From positions 1 through 64,000 of the forward strand of contig JAKLGV010000018.1 in NCBI GenBank assembly GCA_022710585.1: 64,000 nucleotides of DNA, written 5' to 3'. The number at the start of each line of letters is the position of its first letter. Position 1 is the first letter of the stretch. The notes beneath the pieces were generated by a model. The model saw only the letters and a list, made by a program, of their open reading frames with translations, was not told where the DNA came from and made no database searches. The stretch comes from Deltaproteobacteria bacterium (lineage in GTDB: Bacteria > Desulfobacterota > Syntrophia > Syntrophales > Smithellaceae). Both the position numbers and the translations under genes were made by a program. This document shows, piece by piece, positions 36,225 through 45,502 of the stretch.

Positions 36225-37025
36225 TTACGAACCGTGAATGCCCAGCAGCACGCCGCCGTCAATCACAATTTCCGCTCCCGTCGTATAGCTGGAGGCGCTG
36301 GAGGCCAGATAAAGCGCGGCGCCCGCTATTTCATCCGGCTCGCCGATGCGGCCGGAGGGCAGCATTTTCTCCACCATTTCTTTGACTTTCCGGGCGTCTT
36401 CCGGCGGAAGAAATTCCCAGTTGGATTTCAGCATCTTGGTGGCGATCGGCCCGGGCGCTATGGTGTTGACCTGAATGTTATGACGGATCAGTTCGCTGGC
36501 GAATGCTCTGGTCATCATTCTGATCCCGGCCTTGGAAATGGCGTAAATGCTCAGGCCCGGTTCCGGGTTGTACCCGTCGATGGAGGCGATATTGATGATC
36601 TTGCCGCCGCCCTGCTTGACCATGATGTTGGCGGCCGCCTGGCTGATAAAATACGCGCCTTTGAGGTTAATGTCCATCAGCTTTTCCCAGAGGCGTTCGT
36701 CGCATTCGAGCACCGAGCCTTTGGCGGGACTGGCGCCGGCATTGTTGACGAGAATATCAATCCGACCGTATTTGGCCATTACGGCATCAATCATTTTCTT
36801 GATTTCTTCAGCTTTGCCCAGATGAGCCGGCAGAGGATAGGCTTCGCCACCGAAGGCTTTAATTTCGCTTGCTGTCGCTTCCAGATCCTGCGCCTTGCGG
36901 CTGGTCACAACCACTTTGGCACCCGCTTTGGCAAACGCAAAAGCGATGGACTGACCGATGCCCCGGCCGCCGCCGGTAACGACCGCCACTTTATCTTTTA
37001 ATGAAAACAGGGACATATCAAACAT
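36225..37025 (-). CDS. Short-chain dehydrogenase/reductase (SDR)
   Basis: A 266-residue NAD(P)-dependent oxidoreductase: cofactor motif GGGRGIGQ, NNAGAS, catalytic Ser in NIASIDG and YAISK (YxxxK), and the C-terminal FABG-like ending GAEIVIDGGVLLG. AAGGAG before the ATG. FabG-like enzymes oxidise or reduce hydroxyacyl thioesters or alcohols. It follows the AbfD-type gene by about 100 bp with a hairpin between; a role in hydroxyacyl metabolism is inferred. Confidence 0.9.
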   Translation of the reverse strand: MFDMSLFSLKDKVAVVTGGGRGIGQSIAFAFAKAGAKVVVTSRKAQDLEATASEIKAFGGEAYPLPAHLGKAEEIKKMIDAVMAKYGRIDILVNNAGASPAKGSVLECDERLWEKLMDINLKGAYFISQAAANIMVKQGGGKIINIASIDGYNPEPGLSIYAISKAGIRMMTRAFASELIRHNIQVNTIAPGPIATKMLKSNWEFLPPEDARKVKEMVEKMLPSGRIGEPDEIAGAALYLASSASSYTTGAEIVIDGGVLLGIHGS

Positions 37026-37048
37026 TTAATTTCTCCTTGTCATTGATA

Positions 37049-37077
37049 GTACCCCTTCATCAAGGTTGAAGGGGTAC
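37049..37077 (-). other. Perfect 11-bp-stem hairpin between operon genes
   Basis: GTACCCCTTCA (37049-37059) pairs with TGAAGGGGTAC (37067-37077), loop of 7. Read in the direction of transcription no T-run follows, so it is more likely an mRNA-stability or processing element separating the dehydratase and SDR messages than a terminator. Confidence 0.5.
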
Positions 37078-37129
37078 AATATATTTTTTTATAATATGCT
37101 TTCTCTAAACCCGTCAAATGTTATCTTTT

Positions 37130-38623
37130 TCATTTTCCCGTAATCGCTTTCAGGTCACCGCCGCTCATGCCTGCCAGATACTTGATGAGTTTTTTGCGGG
37201 CCCCGATGTCATACTGGGAGGTGATGGCAATCTGCTCCATGATGGGCGAGCCGCCACCGTGATAGTTGCCGTAATTCATGACACCGGCCATGGAGCCAAT
37301 GGTGTAGTCGCCAAGCGTCATCCAGAATTTAATCTGGTCTTCCACGGGGACTTTGGGATTCCTGTTCAGGTACTTTTCCAGAACCGCTTTCAGGTCAGGA
37401 TGGATCAGGTCGCCTTCGTAGGGGAAGGTGGAGGGGATGCCGCCGGCAATCCGGCAGATCAATTCCTGTTCATGAAAAACAGCCTCACCCGTCAGGCAGC
37501 GGCCCACGTTGCAGTAGATGGAATTGGGAATGTAGCTGCCCGGGCCGTAGGGACAGGGGCCGAGGCCGGGAATGATGACTTCTGGCTTCCCCATACTGGA
37601 GGCCGTGTAGCCCGCGGCGTAGCCGAGCTCGGAAATCTTGATGATCTCCGCCATCATTTCCTTCACGTGGGGGGTCTTCTCGATGCCGTTATATTCCGCC
37701 GCCAGAGCCGCCAGACCGAGAAAAACATCGCCGATGGCGGGCTTGCAGCCTGAATAGCTGTGGCGATGGAAGAGGGCGAACAGCAGCGCGCACATGCCGC
37801 CGTGGTCGTTTTCCCCGCACAGGAACACCCGTTCCCAGGGCACAAAGCAATCTTCAAAAATGATGTAGGAGTCCGAGTAGCCGATGTCAACACCGCGCTT
37901 GATGTGTTTGCGCTTGTACTGGCTGTGGATGGAAACGACCTGTTTGATGCCCTCATAGTCGGAGGGAACGGCAAAGGCCACGGCGTAATCTTTCTCGTCG
38001 GGACCGAGGGCGCGGGTGGGAACCACCAGAATCTCATCGGAAATAGAGGCCTCCGAAATGTGAAGCTTGCAGCCCCGGACAACAATCCCGTCATTTTTTT
38101 TCTCCACGACGTGGACATACATATCCGGATCCGTCTGTTCCTTGGGGCGTTTCAGACGCTCGCCCTTCATGTCCGTCTGGGCGCAGCTTCCCACGAGATC
38201 TTCCTTCTGAAAGCGTTCGAGCCATTTCAGAAAATTCTGGTGATAGGAAGTATTCCCGCTGTTTACCTTGTCCGCCTCGAAGGACGCGGCATTGACGGCG
38301 TTGAGGGCATCAGTGCCCATACAGCGCTGAATGCACATGCCGGCTCTCCGGCACAGGGCCCGGGTCATATCCTGTTTTTTGTGCAGATCCTCTGTGCTTT
38401 GATGGACGTGGCAGAAGCGGTTGATCGTTTCTCCGGTCAGATGTGATTTGGCGGTGCACAGATCCTTTAAATCCGGATCATTCACGGCGTCAAAAGTGAT
38501 TCCCATCACATTGAGCACCGGCGCATGGATTTCGTCGTCGCGGTCAATTTTTTCGCCGTTGTGATAAAGGTTTCTCCGCATCTTGCGGAGTCCTTCAATA
38601 TATTGTTCTCTTGTTCTCATCAT
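37130..38623 (-). CDS. 4-hydroxybutyryl-CoA dehydratase/vinylacetyl-CoA isomerase family
   Basis: A 497-residue flavin and [4Fe-4S] enzyme of the AbfD/HpaB family. All four cluster ligands known from the Clostridium aminobutyricum enzyme (C99, C103, H292, C299) are present with the same spacing: C97 and C101 in MCIQRC, H286 and C293 in HRHSYSGC. This separates it from the cluster-less HpaB monooxygenases. The reaction is dehydration of 4-hydroxybutyryl-CoA to crotonyl-CoA via a ketyl radical, sensitive to oxygen. It sits in an operon with a 3-hydroxyacyl-CoA dehydrogenase, which would take the hydrated crotonyl-CoA onward. The exact acyl-CoA substrate may differ. GAGAGG precedes the ATG. Confidence 0.88.
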   Translation of the reverse strand: MMRTREQYIEGLRKMRRNLYHNGEKIDRDDEIHAPVLNVMGITFDAVNDPDLKDLCTAKSHLTGETINRFCHVHQSTEDLHKKQDMTRALCRRAGMCIQRCMGTDALNAVNAASFEADKVNSGNTSYHQNFLKWLERFQKEDLVGSCAQTDMKGERLKRPKEQTDPDMYVHVVEKKNDGIVVRGCKLHISEASISDEILVVPTRALGPDEKDYAVAFAVPSDYEGIKQVVSIHSQYKRKHIKRGVDIGYSDSYIIFEDCFVPWERVFLCGENDHGGMCALLFALFHRHSYSGCKPAIGDVFLGLAALAAEYNGIEKTPHVKEMMAEIIKISELGYAAGYTASSMGKPEVIIPGLGPCPYGPGSYIPNSIYCNVGRCLTGEAVFHEQELICRIAGGIPSTFPYEGDLIHPDLKAVLEKYLNRNPKVPVEDQIKFWMTLGDYTIGSMAGVMNYGNYHGGGSPIMEQIAITSQYDIGARKKLIKYLAGMSGGDLKAITGK

Positions 38624-38689
38624 GGTACCTCTCTTTTGTTCAAGATAGCTGTTTGTTGTTTTGTCACGGTTTGCCGCGTTTCATTTCCA

Positions 38690-39598
38690 TTATTTAATCC
38701 CTTTTAAAAAATCCGCTGACATGAACGACGGTTTCGGATATTCATAAAATCCTTTTTGCGTCTTTTGTCCAAGTTCCCCTCGGCTAACGTATTTTTTTAC
38801 GAAATCAGCATTGATAATTTTCTGTTTATCGCCCGTTTTTTTCGCCCAGAAATTTTGAATGTGCCATACGGTGTCCAGCCCCACGCCATCCATAAGACCG
38901 AACGGTCCTATCATTGTGCGCATGATTCCCATCCAGGCCCTGTCAATATCCTCGACTGAAGCGATATCCCTTGAGGCAAGCGTTAAAGCATTTTCAAAAA
39001 GACCGGAGAACATGTAATTAAAGACATAACCGGTGCTTTCCTTATGGAGCACGATCGGAGCCAGTCCGGTCTTTTCGGCAAATTCTTTGACCAGCGTCAC
39101 ATATTCCGGAGCCGTTCCGGGATGAGGCATGACATCAACAACGTTGGTCATGCGGATATCGTGGAAATGATAAGCGAGAAATTTTTCCGGCCTTCCGGTG
39201 GCTTGGGCAAACATGGACGGCCGCAGCGTTGATGTGTTGGTCGTGAAGATCGTCCATTCCGGACACAAGGCGTTTAACTGTCCGAAAACTTTTCCCTTCA
39301 AATCCGGGTCTTCCGGCACGGATTCGCTTACGATGTCGGCATCCTTCGCAGCTTCAGCCATCTCCGTGGTAGTTCTGATCCTGCTCAATGCCGCCGTAGC
39401 CTGCTCGTCGGTAATCCGGCCTTCTCGGGTCATTCTGGAAGCGATTCTTTTTAATCTTTCCAGCGCTTTTTCCAGCATTTCTTTCTTTATATCGTAAAGC
39501 ACCACGTTACAATCGTAAAGCGCACATTGAAATCCGATCTGCTGGCCCATGGTGCCGCTGCCCGCAATAAGGACATTTTTAATATCTTCAACTTTCAT
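38690..39598 (-). CDS. 3-hydroxyacyl-CoA dehydrogenase (Hbd/PaaH type)
   Basis: A 302-residue NAD-dependent dehydrogenase: N-terminal Rossmann motif GSGTMGQQIGF, acidic YDIKKE, the catalytic His region FLAYHFHD, then the C-terminal dimer domain (TGYVFNYMFSG). It oxidises 3-hydroxybutyryl-CoA-like substrates to 3-ketoacyl-CoA or runs in reverse. Second gene after tetR, 31 bp away, so cotranscribed. Confidence 0.92.
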   Translation of the reverse strand: MKVEDIKNVLIAGSGTMGQQIGFQCALYDCNVVLYDIKKEMLEKALERLKRIASRMTREGRITDEQATAALSRIRTTTEMAEAAKDADIVSESVPEDPDLKGKVFGQLNALCPEWTIFTTNTSTLRPSMFAQATGRPEKFLAYHFHDIRMTNVVDVMPHPGTAPEYVTLVKEFAEKTGLAPIVLHKESTGYVFNYMFSGLFENALTLASRDIASVEDIDRAWMGIMRTMIGPFGLMDGVGLDTVWHIQNFWAKKTGDKQKIINADFVKKYVSRGELGQKTQKGFYEYPKPSFMSADFLKGIK

Positions 39599-39628
39599 AA
39601 AACATACTCCTTGCCTTAATCTTTTTTA

Positions 39629-40324
39629 TTAAGAGGTTGTGCCCCCGCCTTTTTTCTGCAGAATTTTAGCGAGAGCTCCGGCGTCTTCCAGCTTCAGGTA
39701 AAGCGTTGTTCCGGAATCCGCTTTTTTGGCGCGGATGCCGTCAAAAACGATCTCCAGCAAAGGATCGAGCAGTTCCGCGATACTCGGTTTCCTTTTGGGC
39801 ATTCCCTGCATGTGCCAGTGAATGAACAGGTGTTCGATCGTTCCCATGAACATGGAGCGAACCAAATAGGGATTGGAATCCTTTTTAAACGTGCCGTCGG
39901 CGATGCCTTCCCGGATGCAGTCCAGAAGGACATGAGACGATTTGCGTATCGCGGTGTGGGCGGGCGTCTGGCGGAATCTTTTGTTCGACATCAGTTGCAG
40001 AAGTACCAGCGCGGAGTAGTTGGGATTGGATTGATACAACTGGATATAAAAAAGCAGGATGGCTCTGATCTTTCCTTCAACCCCTTTGATGTAGGGAATG
40101 ACTTTTGCCGACGCCTCGAAGGTGTCTTTGGTGATTCGTTCGGGGATGGCGAAGAGCAGATCTTCTTTGGTGCCGAAATATTCGTAAACGGTGGCGTCGG
40201 AAACGCCCGCTTCTTTGCTGATTTCCGTGATAGTGGCGTTTTGAAAACCTTTTTCGGCAAAGATGCACAGGGCGGCATCCATAATGAGATCTTTTCTGGT
40301 TTTGGGTTTGATTTTGTCCGCCAT
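39629..40324 (-). CDS. TetR-family regulator of acyl-CoA operon
   Basis: A 231-residue TetR protein: N-terminal helix-turn-helix (ITEISKEAGVSDATVYEYFGTKEDLL) and a ligand domain similar to FadR/AcrR types. GGAGG before the ATG. It is the first gene of the operon and has a strong own promoter, so it probably represses itself and the genes behind it until an acyl-CoA binds. The ligand is inferred. Confidence 0.9.
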   Translation of the reverse strand: MADKIKPKTRKDLIMDAALCIFAEKGFQNATITEISKEAGVSDATVYEYFGTKEDLLFAIPERITKDTFEASAKVIPYIKGVEGKIRAILLFYIQLYQSNPNYSALVLLQLMSNKRFRQTPAHTAIRKSSHVLLDCIREGIADGTFKKDSNPYLVRSMFMGTIEHLFIHWHMQGMPKRKPSIAELLDPLLEIVFDGIRAKKADSGTTLYLKLEDAGALAKILQKKGGGTTS

Positions 40325-40351
40325 AATTTATCCTCCGGCATGGGTGATCAC

Positions 40352-40380
40352 AAAATACACGATCATAGTCACACTGTCAA
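40352..40380 (-). promoter_or_regulatory. Promoter of the tetR operon
   Basis: On the minus strand: -35 TTGACA (40375-40380), 17-base spacer, -10 TATTTT (40352-40357), 27 bases before the tetR start. A near-palindromic segment around GATCATAGTCAC lies in the spacer, and CATAGT/ACTATG arms occur at 40364-40369 and further upstream, as candidate operator parts. Promoter fairly clear, operator tentative. Confidence 0.55.
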
Positions 40381-40620
40381 GAGTTATTTAATTCTCCTAG
40401 TCAAACTATGAAAATGAAATAATTATATACAGTATTACACAAATATAAAGACATGGAATCCAAAGATGACTTTGAGAAAAAATAGGTGTGACGAATGCGC
40501 CTGCAGGTTCAAGATTGTCTATTAAAGACTGGACCGGAACGGCTGCGTCATCTTTTAAAGCAGCCGGTTTGCCGTGTCGGCCCGAAAATGCTGAGGAAAT
40601 AAACAAGCAAAAGATTTTGT

Positions 40621-41397
40621 TCAAAACAGGCAGATCGGTGGTTTCATGGGCGGCAGGCTGTCGCCTTCATACAAAACCTTTTCCAGAAAAAGGCCGGAAG
40701 GCGGAGCCGTGAAACGAGCGGGGATGTCCGAATAAGACTGGAGCATTTTTTCAATGTCGCGTCCGGTGAAGTGCCCCCGGGCGACTTCTACCGTGACGCC
40801 GATAATCCGGCGTACCATTTTCCACAGGAAATGGGACCCGGCGATCCGGATGGCAATCAGGTCGTCAAATTCTTTTAACCATAAGCCGTCCACCTGGACC
40901 TTCGTGGATGAGTCCTTGTCCGTTCTTTTATCGGCAAAAGAGGCAAAATCATGAAATCCCTGAAAAACATTAAGCGCCGGCTTCATTTTACCGCAGTCGA
41001 GCTTATCTTTGACCCACCAGACATAGCGTTTGCCGAAAGCCGTTCTCCGGCGGGAAATCAGATAAAGGTAGCTGCGGCTGACGGCGTGATGGCGGGCATG
41101 AAAAAGCAGCGGCGCGTTTTCTATGCTCAGGATGTTGATGTTGGCCGGCAGAAGATCATTGATGCCCACGCGCAGCGTTTCCGGATGAATTTTCCTGGGC
41201 GATTCCATATGAGCGGTCTGAGCCAGCGCATGTACGCCGGCATCGGTTCTGCCGGCGCCTTGGATGTTCACCGGCGCGCCCAGAAATTTCTCCGCCGCGG
41301 TCATCAGCGTATCCTGAACACTGCGGGCGTTTTTCTGCGTCTGCCAGCCGCGGTAATGGGTGCCGTCGTATTCAAGAATCAATTTGTATTTAGTCAT
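40621..41397 (-). CDS. truA: tRNA pseudouridine(38-40) synthase TruA
   Basis: A 258-residue enzyme that isomerises uridines 38-40 of the tRNA anticodon stem. Catalytic Asp in GAGRTDAGVHAL, N-terminal LEYDGTHYRGWQTQ, and the second half motifs IRIAGSHFLWKMVRRIIG. Start at 41397 gives the normal MTKYK beginning; an upstream frame extension reads into the peptidase gene. It overlaps the end of that gene by 8 bp. Confidence 0.95.
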   Translation of the reverse strand: MTKYKLILEYDGTHYRGWQTQKNARSVQDTLMTAAEKFLGAPVNIQGAGRTDAGVHALAQTAHMESPRKIHPETLRVGINDLLPANINILSIENAPLLFHARHHAVSRSYLYLISRRRTAFGKRYVWWVKDKLDCGKMKPALNVFQGFHDFASFADKRTDKDSSTKVQVDGLWLKEFDDLIAIRIAGSHFLWKMVRRIIGVTVEVARGHFTGRDIEKMLQSYSDIPARFTAPPSGLFLEKVLYEGDSLPPMKPPICLF

Positions 41398-42862
41398 GGG
41401 CATGGGAAGCGTCCGCCGCGTTATTGTTGGCACCGGCAACTTCGGCGACGGCTTGCGGAATACTGTTTTGCGCCATCGGTTGAGTTTGTTTTAAAGGTCC
41501 GATAACCGTCATGGCGGAGATCGCGTTCAATAAAATACTTTCCCGCGGTACATCATGGATCTCCGCGCCGGGAGATAACGTCGTGATGACGGCTTTGCCG
41601 ATAATTTTCCGGCCTTCATTCCCGCAAAAATCCAGCGTCCTGACGCCCCAGGCATTGTGGAAAATCAGCGCCCGTCCGTTCTCTTCTCCGATATAGAGCA
41701 TGACATGGCCCTTGCGCCAGAGAAGACTTAAATAGGGAACGCCCTGTTCGATAATGATTTTCTCTTTTTGCTCCGGCGTGTAGTACTGAAGGTTAAAATA
41801 GGTGCCGATCTGCTTCACCTGGTCTTCGGAGTGCCTGGGCAGCCAGATGCCGAAAGGCGCGAAGAAATCTCTGGTCATCGCGGAACAGTCGCGGTTTCCG
41901 TAGAGACCGCCCCAGCCGTAAGGTTCGTCAATCATTTCATCAGCTATCTTCAAAGCATTGGGATAGGTAAAAGATAGAGGTTTGATCTCCACAATCTGAC
42001 GGGAAACGTAGCCGTGTTTGACGATGGCGTTGTTATTTTCATCCGGCACGGCCATAAGAATTTCCAGATTCTCCAGTGTTTCCCGGACTAGGGGAAACAG
42101 TTGGCCGATGGATGTTCTGAGACTGAAAAGACCTTTGTCATCGGAAATAGAGGCTTTATCCTTAATGACGACGGCGTAGCGTCCGGTCTCCCACGCTCCC
42201 ATAAAATCCTGACTGACCGGCGCGTAATCCTCCGCCGGCATCCAGCCGAAAGCAAAGCTGGTTTCCACCAGTGCCCATGTTTTATCGGCGCTGAGGTGAC
42301 AGACGAGAATCGGCGTATTGGCGGTCACGGAGGAAATCTGCAGGTTATCGAAAGGCCAGCCGTCGATATCTCCGCCGGAACGATAAAAATGAGGCCCCTG
42401 CGTGGGAAGCATCCGCAGGTTGGTGCCTCTCATCGTGATCGCCGGTTTGAGGGTATTGGGAAAATTTTCCAGCGCGGCGTTTTGCTGCAGTGTCTTGATC
42501 CACTGCGAAGCATGTTTTTTCTTGTTTTCTCCATAGCCGGGTGAGGCGGCGAATTTTTTAAAAATGAGAGACAGTTTTTCGGCGGAGGAATGAAAAGGCT
42601 GTAGATTATGCCAGACGGAGAAATAAGTTTTATCGTAAGCCTCGTTCATGGCGGACTGCGTTTCCGGCGGAAGAAGAACTTTTTCCGCCGGCGTATTGAT
42701 GACGCGGGCCGTATGGTCCTGGGGGATATCCGTGACATCTTTGACTTCGGCAACTTCGTGATTATCCCGAACAGAATTCTGCGCATTAAAACAACATGAA
42801 ATCAGGATGAGTGGTAAAATAAAAAAGAGATATTTTTTTCGCAACACTCCTCGAATCCTCAT
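41390..42862 (-). CDS. SH3-domain NlpC/P60 cell-wall peptidase, lipoprotein
   Basis: A 490-residue secreted hydrolase. Signal segment 10-22 ends at L-I-S-C (Cys23), so probably lipid-anchored. Middle: an N-terminal NlpC/P60-type region and two SH3b-like domains (about 140-290). Catalytic NlpC/P60 domain with Cys326 (NRDCSAMTRD), His386 (KGHVMLYIG) and His402 (FHNAWG). The family cleaves the D-Glu to diaminopimelate bond in peptidoglycan stems. Downstream truA overlaps its last 8 bases. The C-terminal 60 residues after the catalytic domain are Ala/Asn-rich and low in complexity. Confidence 0.88.
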   Translation of the reverse strand: MRIRGVLRKKYLFFILPLILISCCFNAQNSVRDNHEVAEVKDVTDIPQDHTARVINTPAEKVLLPPETQSAMNEAYDKTYFSVWHNLQPFHSSAEKLSLIFKKFAASPGYGENKKKHASQWIKTLQQNAALENFPNTLKPAITMRGTNLRMLPTQGPHFYRSGGDIDGWPFDNLQISSVTANTPILVCHLSADKTWALVETSFAFGWMPAEDYAPVSQDFMGAWETGRYAVVIKDKASISDDKGLFSLRTSIGQLFPLVRETLENLEILMAVPDENNNAIVKHGYVSRQIVEIKPLSFTYPNALKIADEMIDEPYGWGGLYGNRDCSAMTRDFFAPFGIWLPRHSEDQVKQIGTYFNLQYYTPEQKEKIIIEQGVPYLSLLWRKGHVMLYIGEENGRALIFHNAWGVRTLDFCGNEGRKIIGKAVITTLSPGAEIHDVPRESILLNAISAMTVIGPLKQTQPMAQNSIPQAVAEVAGANNNAADASHAHD

Positions 42863-43075
42863 GAAAAGTTTCCTGACATCCTTTTAAACTATTTATAAAC
42901 TTTTTTCGAATTTTGAGCAAGGTGAAACGGTGAAAAAAATACTGTATTTTATAAATAATTTATGGAATAAGAATTTGAACCCTGCTATAAATGCCGCCAA
43001 GTAAACGAACGGCATGCCGGCGCTGATTTAAAATAAAATATTGTTTCTTTCACGGGAAGAAGAAGGAGATGAAGA

Positions 43076-43624
43076 ATGGATAGTTTTGTGCCCAAGAAAA
43101 TCTTTTTTACAAAGGGAGTGGGTACGCACAAGGATGAACTGCATTCCTTTGAGCGTGCATTGCGTGATGCGGGAATTGAAAAATGCAATCTGGTACAGGT
43201 TTCCAGTATATTTCCGCCGCGCTGCAAAATGATTCCCAAGACGCAGGGACTGAAGGAATTGACGCCCGGCGCCATTACCTACTGTGTTTTAAGCCGCTGC
43301 TGTACCAACGAACCGAAAAGACTGCTGGCGGCTTCGGTGGGCTGCGCGATTCCGTCCGACCGTTCCTCTTACGGTTATATCAGCGAGCATCACGCCTACG
43401 GCCAGAATGAAAAACAGGCCGGGGATTACGCGGAGGATCTGGCCGCCGCTATGCTGGCGTCCACACTGGGTATCGATTTCAATGTGGATGAAAGCTGGGA
43501 TGAGAAAAAAGAAATTTTTAAAATCAGCGGCAAGATCGTGCGCACTCTGAATGTTACCCAATCGGCCATCTGTCGGGATAACAAGTTTACGACCGTGATC
43601 GCCGTTGCTGTATTTATTTTCTAA
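43076..43624 (+). CDS. pdaD: Pyruvoyl-dependent arginine decarboxylase
   Basis: A 182-residue proenzyme that cleaves itself between Ser43 and Ser44 (QVSSIFPP) to make beta and alpha chains with a pyruvoyl cofactor on the alpha chain. It turns arginine into agmatine for polyamine synthesis. The length and the later motifs ([24 protein letters not shown]) fit the archaeal/chlamydial PvlArgDC family. AAGGAG 9 bases before ATG. No agmatine-processing gene lies next to it. Confidence 0.93.
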   Translation: MDSFVPKKIFFTKGVGTHKDELHSFERALRDAGIEKCNLVQVSSIFPPRCKMIPKTQGLKELTPGAITYCVLSRCCTNEPKRLLAASVGCAIPSDRSSYGYISEHHAYGQNEKQAGDYAEDLAAAMLASTLGIDFNVDESWDEKKEIFKISGKIVRTLNVTQSAICRDNKFTTVIAVAVFIF

Positions 43625-43635
43625 GAAATTTTATC

Positions 43636-43681
43636 CCTGAAGCATGAACAGGGAAAGATAAGGGTCTTGTCCTGCTTCAGG
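43636..43681. repeat. 9-bp inverted repeat downstream of pdaD
   Basis: CCTGAAGCA (43636-43644) pairs with TGCTTCAGG (43673-43681) with a 28-base loop. No T-run follows. Possible weak termination or mRNA-end structure between pdaD and the hydrolase gene. Confidence 0.3.
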
Positions 43682-43711
43682 TGTTTGAATAGGCCGCAAA
43701 AAGATATTCGC

Positions 43712-44578
43712 ATGAGTCATAAGAGAAAAATTCCTGAATTGAAGAATCACGATGTCGGCGGGACGGTGCTGCCTTATCTTTATTATGAAGGCGAAGCGCC
43801 ACAGATTCTTTTTGCCCATGCCACCGGTTTTTTGCCATGGCTCTGGCACCCGATTATTGAAGAACTGACGCCTCACAAAGAGGCTTGGGCGCCCTATATC
43901 TGTAATTACCGCGATTGCGAACCGGAAAGAGGCCTGGGGTGGGACATCATCGCCCGCGATTTAATCAGCTTCTGCAGTTCCCAAAACATCCGGGATAATC
44001 TGGCCGTCGGACATTCGATGGGCGCGACAGTCATCATGATTGCCTCCGCCCTGTTCGGCCTGCAGCCGCGCGGCATGATTCTCATTGAACCGATTTTCCT
44101 GCCGGAAGAATTTTACGAAATCGATATCCAGCTCAAAGACCACCCCCTGGCGTCGCAATCCATCAAAAGAAAAAACAGCTGGAAAGATGAAGAAGCGGCG
44201 CTGGACTATCTGCGGTCGAAATCGCTCTTCGCGGGCTGGGACGAACAGATGCTGCAATTTTATTTAAAATACGGAATGGAAAAACAGGCTGAAGGGGATT
44301 TGAAACTGACCTGCGCTCCCCGCAACGAGGCCGCGTTGTTTATGGGCGGCAAAAGCACCAATCCGTGGCCGCTGCTCAAAAATCTGACCTGCCCGGTTCT
44401 CATTGTAGAAGGAGAAAAAAGCGCCAACAAAACATTTATCGATCTGCCCAAAGCCGTTTCCCTGCTGGCTTGCGGCAGCTACCTTTCGGTGGCGGATGCC
44501 GGGCATTTGATCCCCATGCAAAAACCCAAAGAAATCGCGGCGATCATCAAGGATTTCATGCAAGACGTGTTTAAGTAA
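43712..44578 (+). CDS. Alpha/beta hydrolase
   Basis: A 288-residue alpha/beta-hydrolase fold protein: oxyanion HATGF (35-39), nucleophile Ser102 in GHSMGA, acidic residue in IVEGEKS (about 231-237) and His265 in DAGHLIPMQ. Could be an esterase, lipase or thioesterase; no signal peptide, so cytoplasmic. ATG 43712 chosen over an upstream TTG at 43667, which lies in the inverted repeat. It precedes the mla genes by 78 bp on the same strand. Confidence 0.85.
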   Translation: MSHKRKIPELKNHDVGGTVLPYLYYEGEAPQILFAHATGFLPWLWHPIIEELTPHKEAWAPYICNYRDCEPERGLGWDIIARDLISFCSSQNIRDNLAVGHSMGATVIMIASALFGLQPRGMILIEPIFLPEEFYEIDIQLKDHPLASQSIKRKNSWKDEEAALDYLRSKSLFAGWDEQMLQFYLKYGMEKQAEGDLKLTCAPRNEAALFMGGKSTNPWPLLKNLTCPVLIVEGEKSANKTFIDLPKAVSLLACGSYLSVADAGHLIPMQKPKEIAAIIKDFMQDVFK

Positions 44579-44656
44579 ACGATTGACGAATTTCAAGATA
44601 TATGTAAACTTTCCTCCTGCAGCAATCATAAACAATCAATAAAGGGAAAACGGTCC

Positions 44657-45499
44657 ATGGGTCCGGATGAAAAAAGTCTGAACGGTTCTGAAAACCACGA
44701 AAACGGCATGGCGCTGACCAGGCCTTTTGCGTTGATCGGACGAAAAGTTATCAAAGGGATCAATATCTTGGGTTCGGCGACCATTTTTCTGATGATGGCG
44801 CTGTGGAACACTTTCCGGCCGAAACAGTTTTCCAAAGTCGTTCACCAAGTTTACTATATTGGAGCCACTTCCACGACCATTATCATGCTGGTGAGTTTAT
44901 TTACCGGCATGGTGTTGGGATTGCAGTCCTATCACGCACTGATTCAATTCGGCGCTGTGGGCGGTCTGGGCGCCCTGGTTTCCCTTTCGCTCATCCGTGA
45001 ACTGGGGCCGGTGCTGACGGCGATTATGATTACAGCCCGGGCGGGATCGGCCATCACCGCGGAAATAGGCATTCAGCGCATTTCCGAGCAGATTGACGCT
45101 CTGCAAACTATGCGGGTTGATCCGTTTCGTTATCTGATCAGCCCCCGCATCACGGCTTCGATTATCAGTTACCCGCTGCTGACGGCTGTGTTTGATTTTA
45201 TCGGTATTATCGGCGGCTACATTACCTCTGTCCTGCTTTTGGGATTAAACGCCGGGGTTTATTCCCACAGCATTCTGCGCAATGTCGATATGAAAGACCT
45301 CACGGACGGTTTTATCAAGTCGATTGTTTTCGCGGTGATTGTCGCCACGGTCTGCTGTTATCAGGGATATTTCGTCCATATGCGCGGGGACAGCAAGGGC
45401 GCCAAGGCGGTGGGGATGGCCACAACATCGGCTGTGGTGATTTCCTGTGTGCTGATTCTTGTTTCCGACTACGTGGTCACGTCGCTGCTGATGGTATAA
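44657..45499 (+). CDS. mlaE: MlaE-like phospholipid ABC permease
   Basis: A 280-residue integral membrane protein of the MlaE/YrbE family: GATSTTIIMLVSLFTGMVLGLQS, GLGALVSLSLIRELGPVLTAIMITARAGSAITAEIG (the conserved EQIDAL motif follows) and RVDPFRYLISPR. It forms the membrane channel of the Mla transporter that moves phospholipids between inner and outer membrane. First gene of mlaE-F-D-C-A, three bases before mlaF. Confidence 0.94.
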   Translation: MGPDEKSLNGSENHENGMALTRPFALIGRKVIKGINILGSATIFLMMALWNTFRPKQFSKVVHQVYYIGATSTTIIMLVSLFTGMVLGLQSYHALIQFGAVGGLGALVSLSLIRELGPVLTAIMITARAGSAITAEIGIQRISEQIDALQTMRVDPFRYLISPRITASIISYPLLTAVFDFIGIIGGYITSVLLLGLNAGVYSHSILRNVDMKDLTDGFIKSIVFAVIVATVCCYQGYFVHMRGDSKGAKAVGMATTSAVVISCVLILVSDYVVTSLLMV

Positions 45500-45502
45500 A
45501 AA

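Noticed and set aside
36234-37001. Plus-strand open frame of 255 codons opposite the SDR gene
   Set aside because: Shadow of the SDR; the minus strand has cofactor and YxxxK motifs.
40406-40712. Short open frames on both strands between tetR and truA
   Set aside because: No ribosome sites, no family resemblance, and they overlap the truA end; the 240-bp gap appears to hold no gene.
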